Of a DNA stretch of 64,000 nt, positions 36,342 to 45,463 are shown piece by piece. Below the pieces are notes generated by a model. It did not search any database. It had not been told where the DNA came from and was given only the letters and a program-made list of their open reading frames with translations. This stretch comes from Shimia sagamensis. GTDB lineage: Bacteria > Pseudomonadota > Alphaproteobacteria > Rhodobacterales > Rhodobacteraceae. Each line of letters opens with the position of its first letter. Positions within the stretch are counted from its first letter, which is position 1. The stretch covers positions 434,001 to 498,000 of the forward strand of contig NZ_FXTY01000001.1 in the NCBI RefSeq assembly GCF_900182745.1, given 5' to 3'. The position numbers were made by a program, and so were the translations under genes.

Positions 36342-39300
36342 TCACTCACGCTGATCTTTCAAGGCACGAAACGCCTCCAACCGCACCTCAAGCGCATCAA
36401 AACGCGCCGCTATATCACTACCAGCTGTCGCTCGTTCCTTAAGAGACAAAACAAACATCACTGTCTTTAGAACATCACGCCAGCGCGGATTATCCGGCAG
36501 CGTTTCGATCAACAGGTACTTGTCCAGCGTGCGGGTTTGCAGCGAGGTTTTGTCGAGGTTCACCCGCCAGATACCACTAGTTTCCGCAAAGTCGATCTTG
36601 GTCTTACCTGTCGCAGCTCCCCAAACCTCCAGTGAATCTGACATTAGGGTCACGATTGTTTCGCGATAGCTTTCACCCGATGGGCCGTTTTCCGCATCAT
36701 CTCCGCCTTGCGATATTAGAGAAGGTAATGAGGTATCTACAACATCCCTCAGAGAATTGACAAACTGCGCCCGTGGCACAGACGCGCGCATAAACAATAC
36801 TGCCCGCCCGCCGCCTGCCTCTGGCAGCATGGCAAACAAGCTCACTTGATGAAGTTGCCCGCGCAGCGTCACCTCTATGTGAATTGGCTCATCCTCAACT
36901 TCCGTTTGCTCCAAAGGGGCCACTACCTTTTGCGGCAAGACATCTTGCAGGCGGCTCTTTTTTACGGTCACGGGCTTATCAAGCACCTGTTGGGCCGCCT
37001 CATTAACATAAGTGACCACCCCACGCGCGTTGATACAAATCAGACCATCCCCCAAAGTATCAAGCAGTTGCGCCATACGCCTTTGTGACAAACGCAAAGC
37101 GTCTTCGATCTGTATGCGGCGCTCAATCTCTTCTTTTAACTCTCGGTTTTCTGCCGCCTGACTGCGGGCGCGGCTGGCCTCTAAAAGTGTTCGGATACGG
37201 CTGAGAAGCTCGTCTTTTGCAAAAGGCTTCACCACATAATCATTGGCCCCGGCTTCAAATCCGGCCAGCATGTCACTTGTGCGCCCGCGCGCTGTTAGCA
37301 GAATGATCGGCAACTCATGCAGCCGATGACGCCGCCGCAAGTCCCGCGTCACGTCCAAGCCGCTCAGGCCGGTCATCATCACGTCCAGCACAATCAGATC
37401 CGGACGTTCCTTGGCAACACAGCGCAAGGCTTCCGAGCCGTTATGGGCAGTGGCAACCCGATACCCCTGCGGCCCAAGCAAGTTCTGCAGCACCTGAAGG
37501 TTGATCGGTTCATCATCCACCGCGAGGATCAATGGCGATCCTTCCGGTGCCACGCCGCTGGCGGCTCCAACCTCTGCCTGCAAGGTTGACGGCTGCACAA
37601 GCTCCGCTGGCAAAAGGTCATCCGACAACGCCAGAGGCGCTTGATCTGTCACAGGTAACAAAACACGAAACTCAGCCCCCTCCCCAACCGTGCTGGACAC
37701 TTCGATACGCCCAGACATCATATCCGCGAGGTGCCGTGCGATGGTCAGCCCCAACCCCGTGCCGGTCGCTTGCCCGGATCCATCTGGTGTAAGCTGTTCT
37801 AATGGATGAAAAATACGCTCCATACTGTCGGCTGCAATACCCGGCCCATGATCGCGGATACTTACGGCCAACTGAGCTTTTTCCGTGGCTCGAGCCGTAA
37901 TCTCAATGACACTTCCTTCGCCATATTTCACAGCATTGGACAACAGATTAAAGAGGATCTGCTCAAACCGAACCGGGTCTGCGACAACCGCGGGCAAATC
38001 CTCTCGCAGGTCAATTTGGAAGGTAGCCGGGTCCACATGAAACGTTGGCTGCAGAAGATGCACCACGTTGCGCACAGAGTGTGAAACATCAACGGGCTGC
38101 ATGTCCAAACGCATGCGACCTTCACGAATGCGGTAAATATCTAGGAGGTCATCCACCAACCGTGACAGACGGCGCGCACTGAAGGTGATCAGACGCAGCT
38201 GACTGGCCTGAGCCGGCAACATGTCCCCCATCGCGCCGCCTTCAAGGGTTTCCAAAATGCCAATAATCCCGTTCAGAGGCGTGCGCAATTCGTGTGAGGT
38301 ATTGGCCAAAAAACGGTCCTTGATTCGATCCGCCTCTTCCAATTCAGCGTTCTTTTCACCGATCTCCCGCAGCTTCTCCTGAAGTTCCGCGTTTTTGTCT
38401 CGGATCATGTCCAACTGATCACGCAGGGCCCGTCGCATCTGGTTCACAGCACGGGACAAACGCGCATATTCCACAGGATGATCGTATTCCGGCAGGGCAT
38501 CATTGAGACTGCCGGTGGCCACAGCACTTGCAGCTTCCGACATTTTGCGCACGGGCCTTGTGATGGCATTGGAGAATATGAAAGACAAAAGCGCCAACCC
38601 AACGGCGGCCGCCAACCCAATCAGTATCAACGTGTCGCGCAACCGATAGCTGTTCAGAAAAGCCATCTCTTTGCTGGTCTCCGCGATCACGGTCCACTGT
38701 GGGAACGGCTCTTCCAATTCTCGCCATGCTGAAAGTGTAGGTATCCCTGCCAGCCCTTCGTCCAAGACTGCGACACCCTCAATACTTTTCATCGGTTTTG
38801 GAATTCGAACCTGCTCGCCAAGGGACAAACCGCCGCTGGACGCAATCACAAGTCCGCCAGAAGAAATGACAGACAGTGACGCATCTCCGTCCTTCACAAG
38901 ACGTTGCAGGCTGTTGGGCGGAACTCGTAGGATCATTGCGCCTTTATGACTGCCGTGAAGCCGCACAGGCACTGCCAAATACGCCGCCAACTCGCCAGTA
39001 ATTGCATCCACGGCATAGTCCTGAAACACTGGATCGAAACCGTCGCTGGATGTCACCTTATGAAATGCCTGCCCAAGACCGATAACACGTTGGTTCAACG
39101 GCCTACCGAGGTAGGCATCTTTATATGCAGAATACACCACCTGCCCGTGACGATCCGCCAAATAGAGATTGTCAAACTCCGCCTCTTGTAAAAAGTCGAG
39201 AAAATCCTGATGAAATCGGCGGTGCGTGTTGGAGTACTCAAGCGCCTCGCGTAACAGTTGATCTTCTGTCTCTCTTTCGTCGCGTTGCCCTTGAGCGCTA

Positions 39301-39749
39301 TCCACACCAAAAATGTTTCGCAGCGTGGCACCGGCCTCTTCCGGCGTGCCCTCAATTTGCCGGAGCGCATGGCTAAACCCGTAAAACTCACCCACCGAAT
39401 AGCGCACGTTTGCAGACTGCGCGAGGCTCTCCGCTTGCCGGGCCGCATAGGTCATATACTGGGAAATTTCGCTCGCCTTGGCGTCACGTACAAAAGCAAC
39501 CTTCTGAAAGGTCTCTGTGGTGATGATCTGGTTGACCAACCGATAAAACACCACACCTCCGAGTGCCAGCGGCAGTACCGAAGCAAGGAGGAAGGTGACA
39601 AGCAGGCGCGCGCGAATTCCCTGAAGAGGCACAGTAGCTCCAAAATTTGTGGTTTTGCTGCAGGTGATCCTGAGACCTGACCAAGAGCGAAACAAGTATC
39701 CAAATCCAAAATGTCCAAGATTTTTTTGATTGAACTGCGGCTCCAACAA
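36342..39749 (-). CDS. Orphan hybrid sensor histidine kinase/response regulator
   Basis: Up to 1135 residues. TM1 lies at about 46-70 and TM2 about 372-393 flank a periplasmic sensor (Cache-like) domain. HAMP follows to about 450, a coiled coil (450-480), then HisKA with His486 in ANTSHELRTPLNG and HATPase (DHGPGIAA, GTGLGLTI). A receiver domain at 740-856 has phosphoacceptor Asp789, followed by a PAS-like segment (about 885-940) and a C-terminal domain of about 190 residues I do not recognise. The start is uncertain: a GTG at 39632 (Val40) would begin just before TM1 and fits better than the ATG. No partner regulator is adjacent. Confidence 0.86.
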   Translation of the reverse strand: MLEPQFNQKNLGHFGFGYLFRSWSGLRITCSKTTNFGATVPLQGIRARLLVTFLLASVLPLALGGVVFYRLVNQIITTETFQKVAFVRDAKASEISQYMTYAARQAESLAQSANVRYSVGEFYGFSHALRQIEGTPEEAGATLRNIFGVDSAQGQRDERETEDQLLREALEYSNTHRRFHQDFLDFLQEAEFDNLYLADRHGQVVYSAYKDAYLGRPLNQRVIGLGQAFHKVTSSDGFDPVFQDYAVDAITGELAAYLAVPVRLHGSHKGAMILRVPPNSLQRLVKDGDASLSVISSGGLVIASSGGLSLGEQVRIPKPMKSIEGVAVLDEGLAGIPTLSAWRELEEPFPQWTVIAETSKEMAFLNSYRLRDTLILIGLAAAVGLALLSFIFSNAITRPVRKMSEAASAVATGSLNDALPEYDHPVEYARLSRAVNQMRRALRDQLDMIRDKNAELQEKLREIGEKNAELEEADRIKDRFLANTSHELRTPLNGIIGILETLEGGAMGDMLPAQASQLRLITFSARRLSRLVDDLLDIYRIREGRMRLDMQPVDVSHSVRNVVHLLQPTFHVDPATFQIDLREDLPAVVADPVRFEQILFNLLSNAVKYGEGSVIEITARATEKAQLAVSIRDHGPGIAADSMERIFHPLEQLTPDGSGQATGTGLGLTIARHLADMMSGRIEVSSTVGEGAEFRVLLPVTDQAPLALSDDLLPAELVQPSTLQAEVGAASGVAPEGSPLILAVDDEPINLQVLQNLLGPQGYRVATAHNGSEALRCVAKERPDLIVLDVMMTGLSGLDVTRDLRRRHRLHELPIILLTARGRTSDMLAGFEAGANDYVVKPFAKDELLSRIRTLLEASRARSQAAENRELKEEIERRIQIEDALRLSQRRMAQLLDTLGDGLICINARGVVTYVNEAAQQVLDKPVTVKKSRLQDVLPQKVVAPLEQTEVEDEPIHIEVTLRGQLHQVSLFAMLPEAGGGRAVLFMRASVPRAQFVNSLRDVVDTSLPSLISQGGDDAENGPSGESYRETIVTLMSDSLEVWGAATGKTKIDFAETSGIWRVNLDKTSLQTRTLDKYLLIETLPDNPRWRDVLKTVMFVLSLKERATAGSDIAARFDALEVRLEAFRALKDQRE

Positions 39750-39770
39750 CTTGAATGAGTTAGGTTTTTA

Positions 39771-39785
39771 AAGGGTGATCCCCTT
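39771..39785. promoter_or_regulatory. Short inverted repeat upstream of the sensor kinase
   Basis: AAGGG-N5-CCCTT lies 22 bases before the most upstream kinase start. Weak evidence, but it is the only symmetric element near that promoter. Confidence 0.3.
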
Positions 39786-39949
39786 CAATTTGTCACGTTT
39801 TGACGAAATTGCCGATTTTTCTGGTGCCATTTCCAAGGCGGCCAAGATTTCAATGCACAACATCCGTGGCGATTGGCGAGGAGACCAATTGCAACCATGA
39901 TTTGTATCGTGAGGTCCAAAAATTGGGGCCATCCGGCGGATTGATATAA

Positions 39950-39965
39950 GGTGGGACAACCCACC
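39950..39965 (+). promoter_or_regulatory. Leader hairpin before the ABC substrate-binding gene
   Basis: GGTGGG-ACAA-CCCACC perfect stem ends 18 bases before the ATG at 39984, just upstream of the AGGGAGAG ribosome site. It may stabilise the transcript or bind a regulator; TATAAG immediately precedes it. Confidence 0.4.
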
Positions 39966-39983
39966 TACACAGGGAGAGACAAA

Positions 39984-41639
39984 ATGAATTTTAAGGTTAC
40001 CGCCGGGCTTCTGGCTTCGGTTGCGGCTTGGTCCACTGCCGCTCAGGCTGAAGAAACTGTGCTCACCGCACTGCCGGATCAGGTCACTGCATGGGTGGAA
40101 AACTTCAACCCGTTCAACCAGACCACCGCGGCGCCCTCCGTTTTACATTTCATGTACGAACCGCTGATCATTTTTAATGCCATAGATGGTGGCAAGCCGA
40201 TCTACCGTTTGGCCACCGCGTTTGACTACACAGATGACCTCAGCAGCATCACCGTGACCCTGCGCGATGGCGTACAGTGGTCTGATGGAGAAGATTTCAC
40301 CGCTGACGACGTGATCAAATCCTTCGATTTGGCCCTGAGTACCCCAGCTCTAGACAGCGTGGGCATGGCCCAGATGCTGTCTGGCGTTGAAAAAATTGAC
40401 GACAAAACCGTGCGCTTCAACCTTGCCACACCTTCCAGCCAAGCGATGTACCAAATCGTGCGGGTGCCAATTGTGCCTGAACACGTCTGGAGCGGCGTTG
40501 ATGATCCTGTGACCTTCACCAACCCAGATCCGGTTGGCTCCGGTCCGCTGACCGAAATCCGCCGTTTTACTCCGCAGGAATACACACAGTGTCGCAATGC
40601 TAACTATTGGGATGCCGACAGCCTGAAAGTGGACTGCATGCGCTTCCCTCAGATCGCCAACAACGATCAGGCACTGGCGGCTGCCGCCAACGGACAACTT
40701 GATTGGATGGGCTCCTTCCTGCCAGACATCGACAACACCTTTGTCGCCAAAGACCCAGAGCACCACAGCTACTGGCTTCCGGGCGGCTCGCTTGTGGCCT
40801 TCTATATGAACTTCGAAGCGCCTGAGGCTGGTGACAAAGCCGCGTTCAACAATGTGAATTTCCGCCGCGCCGTGTCCATGGCATTTGATCGCGAAGCAAT
40901 GGTCGAAATTGCAGGATACGGTTACCCAACCATCAACCAATACCCCTCCGGTCTTGGCCGCGCTTTTCACGCTTGGAACAACGCCGAGGTGGATGAAAAA
41001 TTTGGTGCCTTTACCCAATACAACATCGACGCAGCCAAAGCGCTTTTGGCCGATGCCGGCTTTAAAGACACCGACGGCGACGGCTTTGTCGAATCCCCAG
41101 AAGGCGAACAGATCGAGCTCGAAGTCATCGTGCCAAACGGTTGGACCGACTGGGTCAACAGCTGCCAAATCGCAGTTGAAGGCCTGAACGCAGCAGGCAT
41201 CAAGGCCAATGTGTCGACACCTGAAGCTGCGATCTGGACTGAGAAGCTCATCACCGGTGAGTACGACATGGCCATCAACTCAGTCCGCGTCGGCGCGACA
41301 CCGTTCAACCAGTACCTCGACTCATTACACGAGGACAACCAAGCCAAATCACGCTTTGCAGCCTCACGGTATTACAACACGGAGCTAAGTGACCTTCTGG
41401 ATGCCTTCACGCAGACCAGCGACACTGAAAAACAGATGGTGATTATGGCTGAGGTACAGGAGATCATTGGCGAGGACATGCCGCTGGCCTACGTCTTCAA
41501 CAATCCACGCTGGTATCAGTACAACACCAAGCGTTTCGCCGGCTTTTTCAACTCTGAGAACCCAGTGGCCAACCCGGTGGTACACAAAACTAACCCCGCT
41601 CGTCTGGTGCACCTGCTGAACCTGCGCCCGGTGGAATAA
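39984..41639 (+). CDS. Family-5 ABC substrate-binding protein, likely chitooligosaccharide
   Basis: A 551-residue periplasmic binding protein (SBP_bac_5; DppA/OppA-like). Signal peptide MNFKVTAGLLASVAAWSTAAQA. The family segment is LRDGVQWSDGEDFTADDVIKSF. Family members bind peptides or oligosaccharides; the best-known oligosaccharide binders of this length include the Vibrio chitin-oligosaccharide protein. The operon ends in GH20, which supports chitooligosaccharides, but peptides cannot be excluded. AGGGAGAG supports the ATG at 39984. Confidence 0.85.
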   Translation: MNFKVTAGLLASVAAWSTAAQAEETVLTALPDQVTAWVENFNPFNQTTAAPSVLHFMYEPLIIFNAIDGGKPIYRLATAFDYTDDLSSITVTLRDGVQWSDGEDFTADDVIKSFDLALSTPALDSVGMAQMLSGVEKIDDKTVRFNLATPSSQAMYQIVRVPIVPEHVWSGVDDPVTFTNPDPVGSGPLTEIRRFTPQEYTQCRNANYWDADSLKVDCMRFPQIANNDQALAAAANGQLDWMGSFLPDIDNTFVAKDPEHHSYWLPGGSLVAFYMNFEAPEAGDKAAFNNVNFRRAVSMAFDREAMVEIAGYGYPTINQYPSGLGRAFHAWNNAEVDEKFGAFTQYNIDAAKALLADAGFKDTDGDGFVESPEGEQIELEVIVPNGWTDWVNSCQIAVEGLNAAGIKANVSTPEAAIWTEKLITGEYDMAINSVRVGATPFNQYLDSLHEDNQAKSRFAASRYYNTELSDLLDAFTQTSDTEKQMVIMAEVQEIIGEDMPLAYVFNNPRWYQYNTKRFAGFFNSENPVANPVVHKTNPARLVHLLNLRPVE

Positions 41640-41651
41640 ACTCCCTACCTT

Positions 41652-41685
41652 CGGGGCTGCTCACCAGATGAGTGGCCCCGCTTTT
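41652..41685 (+). terminator. Attenuator hairpin between binding protein and permease genes
   Basis: CGGGGC (41652-41657) pairs with GCCCCG (41675-41680); inner CTCA / TGAG extends the stem; CTTTT follows. Located 12 bases after the binding-protein stop, it likely lets the binding protein be made in excess over the permease. Confidence 0.65.
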
Positions 41686-41722
41686 GGCACGATACTTCCC
41701 TTCCGACAGATGGTTTGACCTG

Positions 41723-42700
41723 ATGCGTTTTCTATTGAAGCGGCTTGGCTTCTACGGCGTGGCCTTTCTTGTGGCTGCGACCTTCAACTTCATGATCCCC
41801 CGCATGCTGCCCGGTAACCCGGCCGACATCATGCTGGCCAACTCCGGTGGCATGATTGCGCCAGAGGCCCGCGACGCGCTGATGGCAACTTTCGGCTTTA
41901 TCGACGCTCCTTTGCACGAACAGTATTTTGCCTACCTCGGCTCGATCTTCACTTGGGACTTTGGCCTGTCGATCAAGTTTTACCCGATGCCAGTGGCCGA
42001 TGTGCTGATGCAGGCTTTGCCGTGGACCCTCTTCCTCACTGGCTCTGCCCTGTTGATTTCCTTTTCCATCGGCACGCTGCTGGGCATCTTGGCCGCTTGG
42101 CGGCGCGGACAGCTCACCGACGTGATTGCCTCCCCAACCGCCTTGGCACTGCAATCCGTGCCAGCCGTGGTGGTGGCTCTCTGCGGTCTCTACTTCCTTG
42201 CGGTACAAAACCGTGTCTTCCCGACGTCCTACGCCTTCAACCCGAGTCTAGATCCTGCCTGGAACTGGGAGTTTATCTCGTCGGTTCTCTACCATGGCTT
42301 CCTGCCGGTGGTCACACTCAGCGTCGTATTGATCGGCGGCTACCTGATCACCATGCGTAACAACATGATTGGCCAGCTTGGCGAAGACTACCTTGCCATG
42401 GCCGAGGCCAAAGGCCTGAGTGATGCGCGCGTGCGTTACGCTTATGCCGCGCGCAACGCACTGCTGCCATCTGTGACCGCTCTGGCACTTAGCTTTGGCG
42501 CGCTGTTTGGCGGCTCGCTTATCACCGAGGTGGTGTTCAACTACCCTGGTGTCGGCAACCTTTTGTATCTTGGCATTGTTGGGCGTGATTTCCCGCTAAT
42601 CCAAGGCCAGTTGCTCATCATGACACTTGCCATGCTGCTCGCAAACTTTGCGGTAGACCTGGCCTATGTCTTCCTTGATCCCCGATTGAAGAGGGCCTGA
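41723..42700 (+). CDS. ABC transporter permease, DppB-like
   Basis: A 325-residue inner membrane protein with an N-terminal helix (MRFLLKRLGFYGVAFLV), a short periplasmic domain and the EAA loop (EDYLAMAEAKGLSDARVRYAYAAR) characteristic of family-5 importers. About six membrane segments. The start 41723 directly precedes TM1; its TGA overlaps the next ATG (TGATG). Confidence 0.9.
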   Translation: MRFLLKRLGFYGVAFLVAATFNFMIPRMLPGNPADIMLANSGGMIAPEARDALMATFGFIDAPLHEQYFAYLGSIFTWDFGLSIKFYPMPVADVLMQALPWTLFLTGSALLISFSIGTLLGILAAWRRGQLTDVIASPTALALQSVPAVVVALCGLYFLAVQNRVFPTSYAFNPSLDPAWNWEFISSVLYHGFLPVVTLSVVLIGGYLITMRNNMIGQLGEDYLAMAEAKGLSDARVRYAYAARNALLPSVTALALSFGALFGGSLITEVVFNYPGVGNLLYLGIVGRDFPLIQGQLLIMTLAMLLANFAVDLAYVFLDPRLKRA

Positions 42701-43608
42701 TGTCTGATCTTCTCCGCACCTTCCTGCGCAACCGCAAAGCCGCCATCGGTCTGACCATTGTGCTGATCTATGTGGCGATTGCGATCTTTGCGCCTCTCAT
42801 TGCGCCGTTTGATCCTGTTGCCCGAGTAGGTCGACCACACCAAGCGCCGTCGGCGGAACATTGGCTCGGCACCACCCGCATGGGCCGCGACGTGTTCAGC
42901 CAGCTGATCTGGGGCACCCGCACGTCGCTCATGGTGGGCATCGTTGCCGGCCTGATTGTCACCGCCATTGGCACCGCCATCGGCATCACCGCTGCTTATT
43001 TTGGCGGCTGGGTCGATGACATTCTGAATTTCTTGACCAACGTTGTGCTGGTTCTGCCGCAACTGCCGCTGCTGCTGGTGCTTGCTGCCTTCCTTGGCCA
43101 AGTGGGGCCCTGGGCCATTGCCCTCATTATCGGCCTGACATCTTGGGCGTGGGGCGCACGTGTCACACGTGCTCAAGCCATGTCGCTGAAAACCCGCGAC
43201 TTCATTCAAGCCTCCGCAATGATAGGGGAGCCAAACTGGCGTATGATCTTGGTGGAAATGTTGCCCAACCTGCTGTCGATCATAGGCTTCAATTTCATCG
43301 GCTCCGTGATTTTCACCATCATCACCGAAGCCACGCTCGAATTCCTTGGCCTCGGCAGCCCACTCGCCACCTCCTGGGGCACCATGCTCTATAACGCGCA
43401 AACCGCTTCCGCCATTATGGTTGGCGCCTGGTGGGAAGTGCTGGCCCCCTGTGCCGCGATTGTCCTGATCGGGATTGGTCTGTCTCTGATGAACTTTGGT
43501 GTCGATGAAATTGCCAACCCACGCATGCGCACCCTTGGCAACGTGGCCAAAACCCTGCGCATCGAGAAACGACTGACCCGTCAGCGCATGCAGGAGGCCA
43601 ACCAATGA
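42700..43608 (+). CDS. ABC transporter permease, DppC-like
   Basis: A 302-residue second permease. The N-terminal cytosolic/TM1 segment FLRNRKAAIGLTIVLIYVAIAI is DppC-like and the transmembrane block around GTAIGITAAYFGGWVDDIL is family-typical; the EAA-like loop (DFIQASAMIGEPNWRMILVEMLPN) contacts the ATPase. It forms a heterodimer with the previous permease. ATGA overlap with the next ATPase gene. Confidence 0.9.
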   Translation: MSDLLRTFLRNRKAAIGLTIVLIYVAIAIFAPLIAPFDPVARVGRPHQAPSAEHWLGTTRMGRDVFSQLIWGTRTSLMVGIVAGLIVTAIGTAIGITAAYFGGWVDDILNFLTNVVLVLPQLPLLLVLAAFLGQVGPWAIALIIGLTSWAWGARVTRAQAMSLKTRDFIQASAMIGEPNWRMILVEMLPNLLSIIGFNFIGSVIFTIITEATLEFLGLGSPLATSWGTMLYNAQTASAIMVGAWWEVLAPCAAIVLIGIGLSLMNFGVDEIANPRMRTLGNVAKTLRIEKRLTRQRMQEANQ

Positions 43609-44417
43609 GCCCTCTACTTTCTGTCAAAGACCTTCGCATCGACTATCTTACTGCTGGTGAGCCCTTTACTGCGGTGCGCGACATTTCGTTTGAGATCCAG
43701 CCCAACGAAATCCTCGGCCTCGCCGGAGAGTCCGGCTGTGGCAAAAGCACAGTGGCCTACGCACTGATGCGCCTGCACAAACCGCCAGCACTGGTGCGCA
43801 ACGGTCACATCCTGTTTGAAGGCCGCGATGTACTCTCCTTTGGTGACAAAGAGCTGCGCGCCTGGCGTTGGTCGGAGGTCTCCATGGTGTTCCAAAGCGC
43901 GATGAACTCGCTTAGCCCGGTGATGACCATCTTCCGGCAGTTCTACGACATGCTCCGCGCCCATGGCACAGTGTCCAAAGCGCAGGCGCAAGAACGTATT
44001 GCACAGATGCTTGAGATGGTGGGCATCCCGTCTGACCGAATGCACGCCCATCCGCATCAGCTCTCCGGCGGCATGCGCCAGCGGGTTGCTTTGGCTTTGG
44101 CGCTCACGCTCAAACCCAAACTCATTATCATGGACGAACCTACCACCGCGCTCGATGTGGTGGTGCAGCGTGAAATCCTGCAAGAGGTGCTGCGCTTGAA
44201 AGACGAGCTCGGCTTTTCCGTTCTGTTCATCACCCATGACATCGCCTTGATGGCACAGATTTCGGACCGCATCGGCATCATGCGCGAAGGCAAGATTGTG
44301 GAAATTGGCACCACATCACAAATCGTCACTGCGCCAAAGCGCGACTACACCCGAAGCCTATGGGACGCGATGCCGCTCCTCGCCCAGCGTCCGGAAGGAA
44401 TGGCCCATGCCGTCTGA
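43605..44417 (+). CDS. ABC transporter ATPase, DppD-like
   Basis: A 270-residue ATPase. Walker A is GESGCGKST (about 40-48), the signature is LSGGMRQRV, and Walker B is LIIMDEPTTALD followed by the H-loop (FITHD). It is one of two non-identical ATPases powering the importer. Overlaps the previous stop by 4 bases; the following ATPase begins 11 bases before its stop. Confidence 0.9.
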   Translation: MSPLLSVKDLRIDYLTAGEPFTAVRDISFEIQPNEILGLAGESGCGKSTVAYALMRLHKPPALVRNGHILFEGRDVLSFGDKELRAWRWSEVSMVFQSAMNSLSPVMTIFRQFYDMLRAHGTVSKAQAQERIAQMLEMVGIPSDRMHAHPHQLSGGMRQRVALALALTLKPKLIIMDEPTTALDVVVQREILQEVLRLKDELGFSVLFITHDIALMAQISDRIGIMREGKIVEIGTTSQIVTAPKRDYTRSLWDAMPLLAQRPEGMAHAV

Positions 44418-45336
44418 CACCCCGATCCTCAGCCTTGAAAATCTAAGCAAAACTTTCGCCGTGCGCCCGGTCTTCGGCCGCGCCTCGGCGGTCAACGCGC
44501 TTCGTAATGTGTCGCTGGACCTCCTGCCAGGCCGCGCCCTGGCTTTGGTCGGCGAAAGTGGCTCCGGAAAAAGCACCTTTGGCAAAATGATCGTCGGCGT
44601 TCACGCCCCCACGTCCGGGCGCATTTTGTTTGAAGGCAATGACATCTCTGGCATGACCGCCAAAGCGGATCAAAAGCGCTACCGCCAAGCGGTGCAAATG
44701 GTGTTCCAAGACCCGTTCTCCTCTCTGAACCCAGCCCATACCATTCGACACCACCTGCTGCGCGCTTTGGCGTTGCATCAACCAGAAGCCGATCCGGACA
44801 CTGCACTGCAAGCCATCCTGAAAGACGTAGAGTTGGACCCGGCCTCGACCCCAGGCAAGTTCCCACATGAACTGTCCGGCGGCCAACGCCAGCGGGTGAA
44901 CTTCGCACGGGCTTTGGCTGTGAAGGCAAGGATGATTGTGGCGGATGAGCCAACCTCAATGCTGGATGTTTCGATCCGAAAATCAGTTCTTGGTTTGATG
45001 CAGCGCCTCAAGTCTGAGCACGGTCTGTCGATCCTTTACATAACTCACGACATTGCCACCGCTGAATACTTGGCCGAAGATACGGCTGTGATGTTTCGCG
45101 GCCAAGTGGTCGAAAAAGGCCCAACGTCTCAAGTTGTTGGCAATCCGCAGCACGGCTACACCAAGCTTTTACGCGCCGCTGGTCCTAATCCGGAGGTGCG
45201 GCTCACCGGCAGCGACGCTGGATTTGCTGCCCAGGCCAAACTGGTACGTGAGGCCAGTACCCAGGTGGTAAGCGCGCTGTGCGAAATCAACCCCGGTCAT
45301 TTCATTGCTGAACACACGGAGATGGCACATGTCTGA
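44407..45336 (+). CDS. ABC transporter ATPase, DppF-like
   Basis: A 309-residue ATPase with Walker A GESGSGKST, signature LSGGQRQRV, Walker B (MIVADEPTSMLD) and the C-terminal oligopeptide-ABC extension (about 255-309). Start 44407 is chosen over 44296 because it gives the normal N-terminus and leaves 11 bases of overlap. It completes the five-gene importer; GH20 follows 127 bases later. Confidence 0.9.
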   Translation: MPSDTPILSLENLSKTFAVRPVFGRASAVNALRNVSLDLLPGRALALVGESGSGKSTFGKMIVGVHAPTSGRILFEGNDISGMTAKADQKRYRQAVQMVFQDPFSSLNPAHTIRHHLLRALALHQPEADPDTALQAILKDVELDPASTPGKFPHELSGGQRQRVNFARALAVKARMIVADEPTSMLDVSIRKSVLGLMQRLKSEHGLSILYITHDIATAEYLAEDTAVMFRGQVVEKGPTSQVVGNPQHGYTKLLRAAGPNPEVRLTGSDAGFAAQAKLVREASTQVVSALCEINPGHFIAEHTEMAHV

Positions 45337-45463
45337 CATGCTGGCGACACTCTTCAGCCTGCGCCGCCATTGTGATCCACCGCTCCGAACAGGGGTATAT
45401 ATCGCCACCCATGCGTACTCTTTTTGACACTGCCTTAGTCATCCAACCAACAGGACGATAGAA

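Noticed and set aside
42664-43605. 313-codon minus-strand frame over the DppC-like permease
   Set aside because: Fully antisense to a conserved permease; no supporting features.
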